The notes beneath the pieces were generated by a model. That model had not been told where the DNA came from and searched no databases. It saw nothing but the letters and a program-made list of their open reading frames with translations. A program made the translations under genes and the position numbers. 64,000 nt of DNA from JAWKXU01 sp020446465 (GTDB taxonomy: Bacteria; Pseudomonadota; Alphaproteobacteria; Sphingomonadales; Sphingomonadaceae). The stretch is taken from NCBI GenBank assembly GCA_041396845.1, contig JAWKXU010000003.1, forward strand, positions 434,001-498,000, given 5' to 3'. Positions within the stretch are counted from its first letter, which is position 1, and the number at the start of each line of letters is the position of its first letter. Shown in pieces: positions 32,119-41,938 of the stretch.

Positions 32119-32166
32119 AAAAAAGAAAAGCCCGCCCCGCTTCACCCGGTTTCCCGGTACGGGCGG
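32119..32166 (-). terminator. Intrinsic terminator/attenuator in the leader just upstream of rpsJ
   Basis: On the minus strand a GC-rich hairpin (GCCCG 32164-32160 with CGGGC 32134-32130, and an inner ACCGG/CCGGGT stem around GAAA) runs directly into TTTTCTTTTTT (32129-32119). The T tract ends 46 nt before the rpsJ ATG. Because it lies between a candidate promoter and the first S10 operon gene, it acts as an attenuator if it works. Confidence 0.6.
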
Positions 32167-32187
32167 CCTTCCATGAATTCTGTCGAT

Positions 32188-32203
32188 CAGGGACGAATCC
32201 CTG
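32188..32203 (-). promoter_or_regulatory. UUCG-loop hairpin in the rpsJ leader
   Basis: On the transcript strand CAGGGA-TTCG-TCCCTG is a perfect 6-bp stem closed by UUCG. It lies about 22 nt upstream of the leader terminator hairpin and just downstream of the candidate promoter start site. Confidence 0.5.
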
Positions 32204-32215
32204 CCTGTGGGCGCG

Positions 32216-32244
32216 CGTATACGTAGGACTTGCGAATCTGGCAA
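32216..32244 (-). promoter_or_regulatory. Candidate promoter of the S10 operon
   Basis: Minus strand TTGCCA (32244-32239), 17-nt spacer, TATACG (32221-32216). Initiation near 32208 would give a leader of about 136 nt containing the UUCG hairpin and the terminator-like hairpin. Confidence 0.45.
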
Positions 32245-32300
32245 CCCCGAAAAGAGGCATTTTTCATAATTCAGTCCTGGCGAAGGCGGCGCTCTCTATC

Positions 32301-32339
32301 AAAAGGAAAGGGCCCGCCCCTCCGTAGAGGAACGAGCCC
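32301..32339 (-). terminator. Rho-independent terminator after tuf
   Basis: On the minus strand GGGCTCG (32339-32333) pairs with CGGGCCC (32316-32310), including one T-G pair. An inner CCTC-TACG-GAGG stem is followed by TTTCCTTTT. It lies about 30 nt after the tuf stop and separates the str and S10 operons. Confidence 0.8.
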
Positions 32340-32369
32340 GTAAACCTTTTCAGGGTTTTTATCCGAAGA

Positions 32370-33560
32370 TTACTTCGTAACCTTCGAAACAACACCCGAA
32401 CCGACCGTGCGGCCACCTTCGCGGATAGCGAAGCGCAGACCGTCGTTCATGGCGATCGGAGCGATCAGCTTGACGCCAATCGTCACGTTGTCGCCCGGCA
32501 TGACCATTTCAGTGCCTTCGGGAAGGACAACTTCGCCGGTCACGTCAGTGGTGCGGAAGTAGAACTGCGGACGGTAGTTCGCGAAGAACGGCGTGTGACG
32601 GCCACCTTCATCCTTCGACAGGACGTAAACTTCCGCGTCGAATTCAGTGTGCGGCGTCACGGAGCCGGGCTTGCAGAGAACCTGACCACGTTCCACGTCT
32701 TCACGGCCAACACCGCGGATCAGCGCACCGATGTTGTCGCCAGCTTCACCCTGATCGAGCAGCTTGCGGAACATTTCAACGCCAGTGACAGTCGTCTTCT
32801 GCGTGTCGCGGATACCGACGATTTCAACTTCGTCGCCAACCTTGACGATACCGGTTTCAACACGGCCAGTCACAACCGTACCACGACCGGAAATCGAGAA
32901 CACGTCTTCAACCGGCATCAGGAACGGCTGATCGGTCGGACGCGGCGGCTGCGGGATGAAATCGTCAACAGCCTTCATCAGTTCGAGAATGGCGTTCTTG
33001 CCGATTTCGTCGTCGCGGCCTTCGAGAGCGGCCAGAGCCGAACCCTTGATGATCGGAATATCGTCACCCGGGAAGTCATAGCTGGACAGCAGTTCGCGTA
33101 CTTCCAGTTCGACGAGTTCGAGGATTTCCTCGTCGTCGACTTGGTCAACCTTGTTGAGGAACACGACCAGAGCCGGAACGCCAACCTGACGAGCAAGCAG
33201 GATGTGCTCGCGAGTCTGGGGCATCGGGCCGTCAGCAGCGTTCACAACCAGAATCGCGCCGTCCATCTGCGCCGCACCGGTGATCATGTTCTTCACATAG
33301 TCAGCGTGACCCGGGCAGTCGACGTGCGCATAGTGGCGGTTTTCGGTTTCGTATTCGACGTGTGCTGTCGAAATCGTGATACCGCGTTCGCGCTCTTCGG
33401 GAGCCTTGTCGATGTTGGCGAAATCAACAGCCGTACCGCCAGTTGTTTCAGCCAGAACCTTGGTAATAGCTGCAGTCAGCGTGGTCTTGCCGTGGTCGAC
33501 GTGACCGATGGTGCCGATGTTGCAGTGCGGCTTAGTCCGCTCAAATTTTGCCTTCGCCAT
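32370..33560 (-). CDS. tuf: Elongation factor Tu
   Basis: GTPase that delivers aminoacyl-tRNA to the ribosome, 396 aa. G1 GHVDHGKT, G2/switch I EERERGITI, G3 DCPGHADY, G4 NKVD and G5 GSALAAL are all intact. Domains 2 and 3 follow (FSISGRGTVVTGRVETG; DVTGEVVLPEGTEMVMPGDN). It is last in the str operon, 90 nt after fusA, with a terminator behind it. Only this copy is visible; a second tuf, common in Proteobacteria, could lie elsewhere. Confidence 0.99.
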   Translation of the reverse strand: MAKAKFERTKPHCNIGTIGHVDHGKTTLTAAITKVLAETTGGTAVDFANIDKAPEERERGITISTAHVEYETENRHYAHVDCPGHADYVKNMITGAAQMDGAILVVNAADGPMPQTREHILLARQVGVPALVVFLNKVDQVDDEEILELVELEVRELLSSYDFPGDDIPIIKGSALAALEGRDDEIGKNAILELMKAVDDFIPQPPRPTDQPFLMPVEDVFSISGRGTVVTGRVETGIVKVGDEVEIVGIRDTQKTTVTGVEMFRKLLDQGEAGDNIGALIRGVGREDVERGQVLCKPGSVTPHTEFDAEVYVLSKDEGGRHTPFFANYRPQFYFRTTDVTGEVVLPEGTEMVMPGDNVTIGVKLIAPIAMNDGLRFAIREGGRTVGSGVVSKVTK

Positions 33561-33650
33561 TTTCGTAAACCTCTATTTCTCGTGTCTTGATCTTTGCGGG
33601 AAAAGCGGCACCCGCCAAATCAGGCGCCGCCCCTAACTTGTCGCTCGCCG

Positions 33651-35744
<2,094 letters not shown>

Positions 35745-35848
35745 GATTAGTTCCTTCGGGTGTTCGGGAGGGAAACCGGCTTACCCGGCCCCGCCCCCAT
35801 ATAGTCACAAGTGTGACCGATTAAAGACGGTCTTGGCGAACCTCGGCC

Positions 35849-36319
35849 TTACCAGCGATAGTGGCTGAATGCGCGGTTTGCATCGGCCATGCGATGCGTA
35901 TCTTCCCGCTTCTTGACCGCATTGCCGCGATTGTTGGCCGCATCCATCAGTTCGCCGGAAAGGCGCGCTGCCATCGTGGTTTCAGCACGACCGCGTGCAG
36001 CAGTGATCAGCCAGCGAATGGCGAGAGCCTGCGCACGTTCGGGGCGGACTTCCACCGGCACCTGATACGTTGCACCACCAACACGGCGGCTGCGGACTTC
36101 GATCTGCGGCTTCACATTGTTCAGCGCATCGTGGAAGAGCTGGACCGGGTCAGCCTTGGCCTTGGCTTCCACGGTTTCAAGCGCACCGTAAACGATGCGT
36201 TCGGCAGCGGATTTCTTGCCGTCATACATGAGGTTGTTCATGAACTTCGACAGAACCTGATCACCAAACTTCGGATCAGGCAGGATTTCCCGTTTCTCGG
36301 GACGACGACGACGTGACAT
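35849..36319 (-). CDS. rpsG: 30S ribosomal protein S7
   Basis: 156 aa head-assembly protein: MSRRRRPEKREILPDPKFGD, FMNNLMYDGKKSAAERIVYGALE and RRVGGATYQVPVEVRPERAQALAIRWL. The TTAAC/RBS context is ordinary (TAAGGAG upstream of the ATG). Str operon between rpsL (83-nt gap) and fusA. Confidence 0.98.
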   Translation of the reverse strand: MSRRRRPEKREILPDPKFGDQVLSKFMNNLMYDGKKSAAERIVYGALETVEAKAKADPVQLFHDALNNVKPQIEVRSRRVGGATYQVPVEVRPERAQALAIRWLITAARGRAETTMAARLSGELMDAANNRGNAVKKREDTHRMADANRAFSHYRW

Positions 36320-36402
36320 ATTTTCTAACTCCTTAGGAGTGGCTGCTCACATCCGTGAGCACCCTGCGCACCGGCCCTGCGGCAGCGGCAGCGCGTAAAA
36401 CC

Positions 36403-36774
36403 TTACTTCGGACGCTTCGCGCCGTACTTGGAACGGCTCTGCTTGCGGTCCTTCACGCCCTGCGTATCGAGGACACCGCGCAGCACGTGATAGCGCACAC
36501 CGGGAAGGTCGCGCACACGACCGCCGCGAATCAGCACGACAGAGTGTTCCTGCAGGTTGTGCCCTTCGCCGGGGATATAGCTGATGACTTCACGCTGGTT
36601 CGTGAGGCGCACCTTGGCGACCTTACGCAAAGCGGAGTTCGGCTTCTTCGGCGTTGTCGTATAAACGCGCGTGCAAACACCGCGCTTCTGCGGGTTCTGC
36701 TCCATCGCAGGGACCTTGCTCTTGGCCTTTTGCGGAACGCGGCCCTTGCGGACCAGCTGGTTGATTGTAGGCAT
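36403..36774 (-). CDS. rpsL: 30S ribosomal protein S12 with arginine at the streptomycin-resistance position 88
   Basis: 123 aa decoding-centre protein; MPTINQLVRKGR and TTPKKPNSALRK are conserved. Lys43, the major streptomycin site, is retained. The second hotspot, usually Lys in the GGRVKDLPGVRYH motif, is Arg88 here (codon CGC at 36513-36511; GGRVRDLPGVRYH). Lys-to-Arg at this position is a known streptomycin-resistance substitution in E. coli (K87R without Met) and Mycobacterium (K88R). It may be the natural state of this lineage. It is first gene of the str operon. Confidence 0.98.
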   Translation of the reverse strand: MPTINQLVRKGRVPQKAKSKVPAMEQNPQKRGVCTRVYTTTPKKPNSALRKVAKVRLTNQREVISYIPGEGHNLQEHSVVLIRGGRVRDLPGVRYHVLRGVLDTQGVKDRKQSRSKYGAKRPK

Positions 36775-37159
36775 TAAATCTCTTCACCTGTTCATTAGGC
36801 GCCAACCTGAGGTGAAGGGTAAAGGGTCACACGCAAGCCCTGGCAGTGTGGAACCCGCCGCTAAATGGGCAGATCGACACAGGGCCGGTGAGAACCGAAA
36901 CGCTCCACCCGGAAAGCACCGGGTTACTTTGCCGACCGCCTGAAAATCAGACCGCACCGCCAATGTTCAGCTCTTTCATCCCGAAGAGCGCCGAAGCACC
37001 CATCGAAGTGGGCGGGCCATTAGGCCGAAAAGGGGCGGAGGTCAAGTGGCCCCACTCCCCCTGTCGTCCCGCAATATCGGCAGGAAACAGAACCCCTTGA
37101 AGAACCTTTTTTAATTTCGTGCGTTGATCCTCAGAACATATGCCTGAGGATGCCAGAAC
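36775..37159. other. Divergent intergenic region between rpsL and the Crp/Fnr-type regulator
   Basis: 385 nt without a gene, containing the unseen str operon promoter. I find no hexamer pair on the minus strand good enough to name. A perfect stem ACCCGG-AAAGCA-CCGGGT lies at 36907-36924 and would be in the rpsL leader. Toward the right end an inverted repeat overlaps the regulator's ribosome binding site (listed separately). Open frames here are short and lack ribosome binding sites. Confidence 0.5.
37127..37151 (+). promoter_or_regulatory. Inverted repeat that covers the Shine-Dalgarno of the Crp/Fnr-type regulator
   Basis: ATCCTCAG (37127-37134) and CTGAGGAT (37144-37151) are perfect 8-nt arms with a 9-nt spacer. 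The 3' arm contains GAGGA, the Shine-Dalgarno for ATG 37160 (9 nt away). In mRNA the stem would hide it. As DNA it could equally be a dimer operator for autoregulation. Confidence 0.5.
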
Positions 37160-37915
37160 ATGAATGTCCCTACGCCGCTCGACGCCATGACCAACAATCT
37201 GCTTGCGAGCTTGCGTGATGAAGACCTCAAGCGAATGTTGCCGCACCTTGAATCGCGATGGTTCGATGCCGGGGATTTGCTCTACAAGCGCGGCGACAAT
37301 GTCGAAACCGTCTATTTCCCGAAAGGCCCATCGCTCGTTTCCTTCGTTGTGGTGACAAGCGACAGGCATGAAGTTGAAACCGTCCTTGTGGGCCGCGAAG
37401 GCGCAGTTGGCGGCGTTGTCAGCCAAGGCTATCTGCCAGCCTACTCCAATTGCGAAGTGCGATGCGGCGGGCCGTTCTATTCCATCGGCTCCGCCCAGCT
37501 CGAAGTGGTCAAGCACCAATCCATGAACTTGCGCCATCTGTTTGCGCGCTATGCAGATTGTCTGGTTGCACAGATGTTTCAGTCCGTTGCCTGCAACGCC
37601 GTGCATACGATCCAGCAGCGCACGGCCAAGTGGCTGCTCGCTGCGATTGACCGCACGGGCGATAGTGAAGTCCCGATGACTCAGGAACAACTTGCATCCA
37701 TGCTGGGCGTTGGCCGCAGTTATATCAGCCGCGTTGTTCGATCCTTGCGTGAAGAGGGTTTGCTACGGACCCGTCGCGGTCACATCGTCGTTGCAGATAT
37801 TGAAAAACTGCGAAAAATATCGTGCAACTGCAATGATCTGGTGCGCCAGCATTTCGACGAAGTCCTGCACGGCGTTTACCCTGAAGAGACTGCGAAACTG
37901 GCGTCGGTTGTCTGA
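37160..37915 (+). CDS. Crp/Fnr-family transcriptional regulator
   Basis: 251 aa DNA-binding regulator. The N-terminal cyclic-nucleotide-binding-type beta roll spans about residues 15-130 (RWFDAGDLLYKRGDNVETVYFPKGPSLVSFV and GREGAVGGVVSQG). The dimerisation helix is around 130-165. The winged helix-turn-helix is about 170-225, with MTQEQLASMLGVGRSYISRVVRSLREEGLLRTRRGHI. No N-terminal cysteine cluster for an Fe-S centre is present, so it is not a classical oxygen-sensing Fnr. The ligand is unknown. Its ribosome binding site sits in an inverted repeat. Confidence 0.88.
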   Translation: MNVPTPLDAMTNNLLASLRDEDLKRMLPHLESRWFDAGDLLYKRGDNVETVYFPKGPSLVSFVVVTSDRHEVETVLVGREGAVGGVVSQGYLPAYSNCEVRCGGPFYSIGSAQLEVVKHQSMNLRHLFARYADCLVAQMFQSVACNAVHTIQQRTAKWLLAAIDRTGDSEVPMTQEQLASMLGVGRSYISRVVRSLREEGLLRTRRGHIVVADIEKLRKISCNCNDLVRQHFDEVLHGVYPEETAKLASVV

Positions 37916-37953
37916 CGCTGGGCACCCGCACTGCATTGCGGACTGATCGCGCG

Positions 37954-38769
37954 CTATACAGCCGTCAGGTGAGCGACCAGCGCACGGACCTTTTTCTGCC
38001 GCCACTGTGGAGCAGGCGCCGTCAGCCAATAACTGCGCTGCGCCGGTTGTGCCGGGCCTAGTGATTCCACCCGCCCGCTTTCTATCCAGCTTTGCGCCAG
38101 AAGTGCCGGAACACATGCGACGCCCAGCCCTGCGGCAGCAGCGGCGAGAGCCTGCCCCGCATCGCCAACATGCAGGATCGCGTCGGCCTCCCCGTCAACG
38201 GGTTCTTGCCCACCATCGCCAGCCCAGCGGATCAGAGGTGCGGATTGCCCCCCTGCTTCACCGGGTGCGGCCACAGTAACCTTCAGCGCCTCCCCCAGTT
38301 TCACGCCTTCCAGATCTCCCGGGCCATCCGTCCAGCGCAATGCGAGGTCCAGATTTGCTTCGGCAAAGTCGGCCTGTTCGCTATCGAGCAAGGTGTACTG
38401 CACTTGCGGGTTCGCTTCACGGAATGAGGCCAACCTTGCACCAAGCCATGCCTCGAAAAAGTCGCGCGGTGCTGCAATTGTATAACGGTGGCTCGCCTGC
38501 CCGGCCTGCATGGCCCGCACCGATTCCTCAATATGAAGGAACCCTTCGCGCAAAGGGTCAAGTCCCGATGCAGCCTCCTCCGTCAGTTCCAGCCCCTTGC
38601 TGGTACGCCGGAACAGCACCACACCCAGCACATCTTCCAGCGCCCTGATCTGCTGACCGACAGCCGCAGGCGTCACGGCCAGTTCGTCTGCTGCGCGCGT
38701 AAACGAAAGATGCCGTGCAGCAGCATCGAACACGCGCAGGGCGTTCAGCGGGAGATGGGTGCGCTTCAT
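37954..38769 (-). CDS. LysR-family transcriptional regulator (GcvA-like)
   Basis: 271 aa. The N-terminal helix-turn-helix is LPLNALRVFDAAARHLSFTRAADELAVTPAAVGQQIRALEDVLG, as in the GcvA/AmpR subgroup, with FRRTSKGLELTEEA. The effector-binding domain follows from about residue 90. ATG 38769 has AAGGCGGAA upstream; a frame start 12 codons earlier is less likely. It is convergent with the Crp/Fnr gene and lies just after apaG on the same strand. Typical LysR targets are neighbouring genes, but none here is an obvious one. Confidence 0.88.
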   Translation of the reverse strand: MKRTHLPLNALRVFDAAARHLSFTRAADELAVTPAAVGQQIRALEDVLGVVLFRRTSKGLELTEEAASGLDPLREGFLHIEESVRAMQAGQASHRYTIAAPRDFFEAWLGARLASFREANPQVQYTLLDSEQADFAEANLDLALRWTDGPGDLEGVKLGEALKVTVAAPGEAGGQSAPLIRWAGDGGQEPVDGEADAILHVGDAGQALAAAAAGLGVACVPALLAQSWIESGRVESLGPAQPAQRSYWLTAPAPQWRQKKVRALVAHLTAV

Positions 38770-38823
38770 ATATTCCGCCTTAATGCGACAGATGTGCAGC
38801 GGCAATGGGGCGCGGAAAAACCG

Positions 38824-39222
38824 TCAGCCAGCGGTGGCAGGCGCAGCGAGCGAAAAGAATGGGATCGCCACGTCCATCAAAGACCCGTCAGCCTTGCGGA
38901 AGGTATAATGGCCCTGCATACTGCCATGCGGCGTTGTCAGCGGACATCCCGAGACATAGTCATGGCTGCGGCCCGGCTCGATGATCGGTTGTTCACCGAC
39001 AACCCCTTCGCCGTCCACCTGGCTGATCATCCCTTCACCATCGGTGATCCGCCAATGGCGCGTAAGCAACTGGACCGTTTCATTCGAACCGTTTTCAATC
39101 CTGATGTGATAGACCCAGAACCACTTGCCCGCCTGAACGTGCGATTGTTCAGGCATGAAATTCACTGCCACGCGGACAATTATTCCGTCGGTTATCGCAG
39201 CATGTTGGAAGAGATGTTCCAT
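38824..39222 (-). CDS. apaG: ApaG protein (Co2+/Mg2+ efflux-associated name; DUF525 fold)
   Basis: 132 aa, the typical length from ATG 39222. The single ApaG domain contains GIIVRVAVNFMPEQSHVQAGKWFWVYHIRIENGS, VQLLTRHWRITDG and the GxGVVGEQP and SGCPLTTPHGSMQGHYTF signatures. The fold is immunoglobulin-like; in E. coli apaG lies next to apaH and ksgA and its biochemical role is poorly known. Here it follows metZ, an association seen in other sphingomonads as far as I recall. No strong ribosome binding site is visible. Confidence 0.92.
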   Translation of the reverse strand: MEHLFQHAAITDGIIVRVAVNFMPEQSHVQAGKWFWVYHIRIENGSNETVQLLTRHWRITDGEGMISQVDGEGVVGEQPIIEPGRSHDYVSGCPLTTPHGSMQGHYTFRKADGSLMDVAIPFFSLAAPATAG

Positions 39223-39348
39223 AACATTGCCCAGACTAGTCGCACCAGCCGAGGGTTCAAGCCCCATGCGGCAAATGCCCGCTGATTTTTCGGGGACAAA
39301 TATCACACAGCCAAAGCGCCGGTCATCGCAGCAACCGATTGTGTGCGT

Positions 39349-40557
39349 TTATAGCCCAACCTTTTTCAAGGCCTGATCAAGATCGTCCATCACATCCTGC
39401 GGGTCTTCCAGCCCTACGCTGATCCGCAACATGCCTTCTGATACGCCCATGCCTTCGCGCACCTGCGGCGTAAGGCTGGAATGCGTGGTAGAAGCAGGGT
39501 GCGTCATCATCGTCTTGGCATCGCCGATATTGTTGGAAATATCGATCAGTTCCAGCGCATCCAGAATGGCGTGGGCTTCTTCCCGGCCACCATTAATCAC
39601 GAAAGAGAAGATCGAGCCTGGCTTGATCATCTGCTTTTTCACAAGGTCGCGCTGCGGGTGGCTATCCAGCCCCGGATGAAGAATGCGCGGCACGCGCGAT
39701 TCCAGGAAACGCCCCACTTCCAGCGCATTGTCAGACTGGCGATGCGCCCGAAGGTCCAACGTCTCCAGCCCTTTCAGCACCACCCAGGCATTGAAAGGCG
39801 ACAATGTCGATCCGGTATTGCGCTGAAATGGCAACAGCACCGTGTTGATGAAATCCGCATCACCACAAACGGCACCGGCCAGCACGCGACCCTGCCCGTC
39901 CATCAACTTGGTAGCTGAATAGGCGACCACGTCCGCGCCAAAATCCATCGGTCGTTGCATCGCGGCAGTGGCAAAGGCGTTATCCACCACCGAACGAATG
40001 CCGTGTTCACGCGCCAATGAGCAGACATATTCGATGTCCACCACGTCCATCGTCGGATTGGCGGGCGTTTCAAAGAAAAAGACTTTGGTATTGGGCTTGA
40101 TCGCAGCTTTCCACGCAGCATTGTCACGCCCGTCAATCGCCGTCACCTCGATCCCGAAGCGCGGCAACAGGTTATCCGTCACCCAGCGCGTAGGGCCAAA
40201 GGCAGCCTGTGCAATCACCATGTGATCGCCCGCCGAAAGCTGGCAAAGCATGACCGCGCTCATCGCCGCCATGCCGCTTGCCTGCGCGCGACACGCCTCT
40301 GCCCCTTCCATCAGCGCAATGCGTTCTTCCAGCATTTGCACGCTGGGGTTCTGGGTGCGCGAATAGGTCATCCCCGGCTCTTGCCCGGCAAACCGCGCCG
40401 CAGGCGTTGCCGCGTCATCATAGGAATAACCGGAGGTGACGAAAATCGCCTCGCTCGTTTCACCCTGTTCGGAACGCCAAGTGCCGCCGCGCACAGCGCG
40501 TGTTGCGGGCCGCCATTTCTGCGTGATCGAACGATCCTGACCTGTGCCTCTTTTCAT
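39349..40557 (-). CDS. metZ: O-succinylhomoserine sulfhydrylase
   Basis: PLP enzyme of the Cys/Met metabolism family, 402 aa. It makes homocysteine directly from O-succinylhomoserine and sulfide for methionine synthesis. Motifs include YSRTQNPSVQMLEERIALMEGAEACRAQASGM and the PLP lysine in YSATKLMDGQGRV near residue 217. SPFNAWVVLKGLETLDLR and the C-terminal MMTHPASTTHSSLTPQVREGMGVSEGMLRISVGLED follow. The long MetZ-like sequence favours this over MetB. The start ATG 40557 (MKRGTGQDR) is chosen on homology; an in-frame ATG lies 12 codons upstream. Confidence 0.92.
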   Translation of the reverse strand: MKRGTGQDRSITQKWRPATRAVRGGTWRSEQGETSEAIFVTSGYSYDDAATPAARFAGQEPGMTYSRTQNPSVQMLEERIALMEGAEACRAQASGMAAMSAVMLCQLSAGDHMVIAQAAFGPTRWVTDNLLPRFGIEVTAIDGRDNAAWKAAIKPNTKVFFFETPANPTMDVVDIEYVCSLAREHGIRSVVDNAFATAAMQRPMDFGADVVAYSATKLMDGQGRVLAGAVCGDADFINTVLLPFQRNTGSTLSPFNAWVVLKGLETLDLRAHRQSDNALEVGRFLESRVPRILHPGLDSHPQRDLVKKQMIKPGSIFSFVINGGREEAHAILDALELIDISNNIGDAKTMMTHPASTTHSSLTPQVREGMGVSEGMLRISVGLEDPQDVMDDLDQALKKVGL

Positions 40558-40635
40558 GGGGCCGCATGTAGAAGCGAGCCTTGCCCCATGCAAGCGACTT
40601 GCACGCCATGGACCGCACGATTATTTCACAGGCCA

Positions 40636-41916
40636 ATGACGCCACCGCCAGATCATCAGCGTGACCCGATCGGCTGGACCGTGGCGTTTACCGTCCTGTT
40701 TTTCGCCCTGTGCCTCGTGCGGCTGACATTTCCGCACCAGTTATTCTTCGATGAAATCCACTATGTTCCCGCAGCTGACCGGCTGCGCGATCTGTCCACC
40801 CCGATGAACCGCGAACATCCTCTGGTGGGCAAGGAACTGACTGCGCTCGGCATGGCGCTGTTTGGTGACAGGCCGCTGGGCTGGCGGATCATGTCGGTTC
40901 TGGCTGGTAGCATTGCCACATTTGCGTGGATGCGCGCGCTCTGGCTCGCCAGCCGTTCACGATTTGCAACCCTTGCAGGGGGCGTTCTTCTCATCACCTC
41001 GTTCATGCTGTTCGTGCAGGCACGCATTGCCATGCTGGACGGCTTTCTGGCTGCTTTCAGCGCAATAGCCTATTGGCAACTGGCAGCCGCAGTCACCGTG
41101 ACAAGTCCCGCTGCTGCCCGCCGCCACCTTGCCGCTGCCGGGATTGCGCTGGGGCTGGCGCTCGGTTCCAAGTGGACTGCTGTTCCACTGGTGATACTGC
41201 CGGGGCTGGCATTCTTCATCATCAGGCTGGAAGCTACCGGCTGGCATTTCCTTACCAGCAAGGCCGCGCGTCCCGTTCCGGGCGTGAGCGTGCTGGAGGC
41301 AGTGTTCTGGCTCGGCATTTTGCCGCTTTGCGTTTATTTCATGACCTTTCTGCCGATGCTGTTTTTTGACAATGAGGCCCTGACGATTGCAGACATCATT
41401 CCGTTCCAGATGGAAATGCTCCGGCTGCAACAGAGCGTAATCAAACCGCATCCTTATCAAAGCGTCTGGTATGAATGGGTGACGAACTGGCGCGCGCTCT
41501 GGTATTTTTATGAACCCGCAGACGGGGCGCAGCGCGGCGTTTTACTGATCGGCAATCCCTTTACCATGCTGCTGGGCCTTGTCGCCCTTGCCTGGTGTGC
41601 ATTCCAGGGCCTGTTCCGCAAACGCCGGGACGCACTGGCGATAACTCTGATCTATGCCGCTGGAATTGGATTCTGGATCGTGGCGGCCAAGCCCGTGCAG
41701 TTCTATTACCACTACCTGTTGTGCTCGATGGCGCTGATGGCTGCATTGGCCTTGTGGCTGGATGCACTGTGGAAAAAGGGCCACCGGCTTGTGCCATTGG
41801 GTGCGCTGGCGCTGGCCATTACCATGTTCGTCTATTTCTTCCCCATCCTCACTGCAGCGCCACTGGCCGGGAAGATGGGCTTTCTTGACTATACCTGGCT
41901 GGATAGCTGGCGTTAG
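40636..41916 (+). CDS. Membrane glycosyltransferase of the protein O-mannosyltransferase family (GT39/PMT)
   Basis: 426 aa multi-pass protein with about ten transmembrane segments. The first extracytoplasmic loop carries the PMT signature: the Asp-Glu pair in FFDEIHYVPAADRLRDLSTPMNREHPLVGKEL. Later motifs ARIAMLDGFLAAFSAIAYW, GLALGSKWTAVPL and PVQFYYHYLLCSMAL also fit. PMT enzymes transfer a sugar, usually mannose, from a polyprenyl phosphate carrier to protein Ser/Thr on the outer face of the membrane. ATG 40636 (MTPPPDHQRDP) is chosen, although ATG 40588 is in frame. It converges on a GT2-GtrA gene that could supply the lipid-linked sugar. Confidence 0.85.
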   Translation: MTPPPDHQRDPIGWTVAFTVLFFALCLVRLTFPHQLFFDEIHYVPAADRLRDLSTPMNREHPLVGKELTALGMALFGDRPLGWRIMSVLAGSIATFAWMRALWLASRSRFATLAGGVLLITSFMLFVQARIAMLDGFLAAFSAIAYWQLAAAVTVTSPAAARRHLAAAGIALGLALGSKWTAVPLVILPGLAFFIIRLEATGWHFLTSKAARPVPGVSVLEAVFWLGILPLCVYFMTFLPMLFFDNEALTIADIIPFQMEMLRLQQSVIKPHPYQSVWYEWVTNWRALWYFYEPADGAQRGVLLIGNPFTMLLGLVALAWCAFQGLFRKRRDALAITLIYAAGIGFWIVAAKPVQFYYHYLLCSMALMAALALWLDALWKKGHRLVPLGALALAITMFVYFFPILTAAPLAGKMGFLDYTWLDSWR

Positions 41917-41938
41917 GCGCAGGTTCCCGATTGCGCGT

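Noticed and set aside
30459..32327. Plus-strand 622-codon open frame opposite rplD, rplC and rpsJ
   Set aside because: It is the antisense shadow of GC-rich ribosomal genes; it crosses several conserved genes and has no ribosome binding site or recognisable domain.
35804..35817. Palindrome GTCACA-AG-TGTGAC between rpsG and fusA
   Set aside because: It looks like half-sites of a Crp-type motif, but in inverted order and inside an operon where such a site has little meaning; probably chance.
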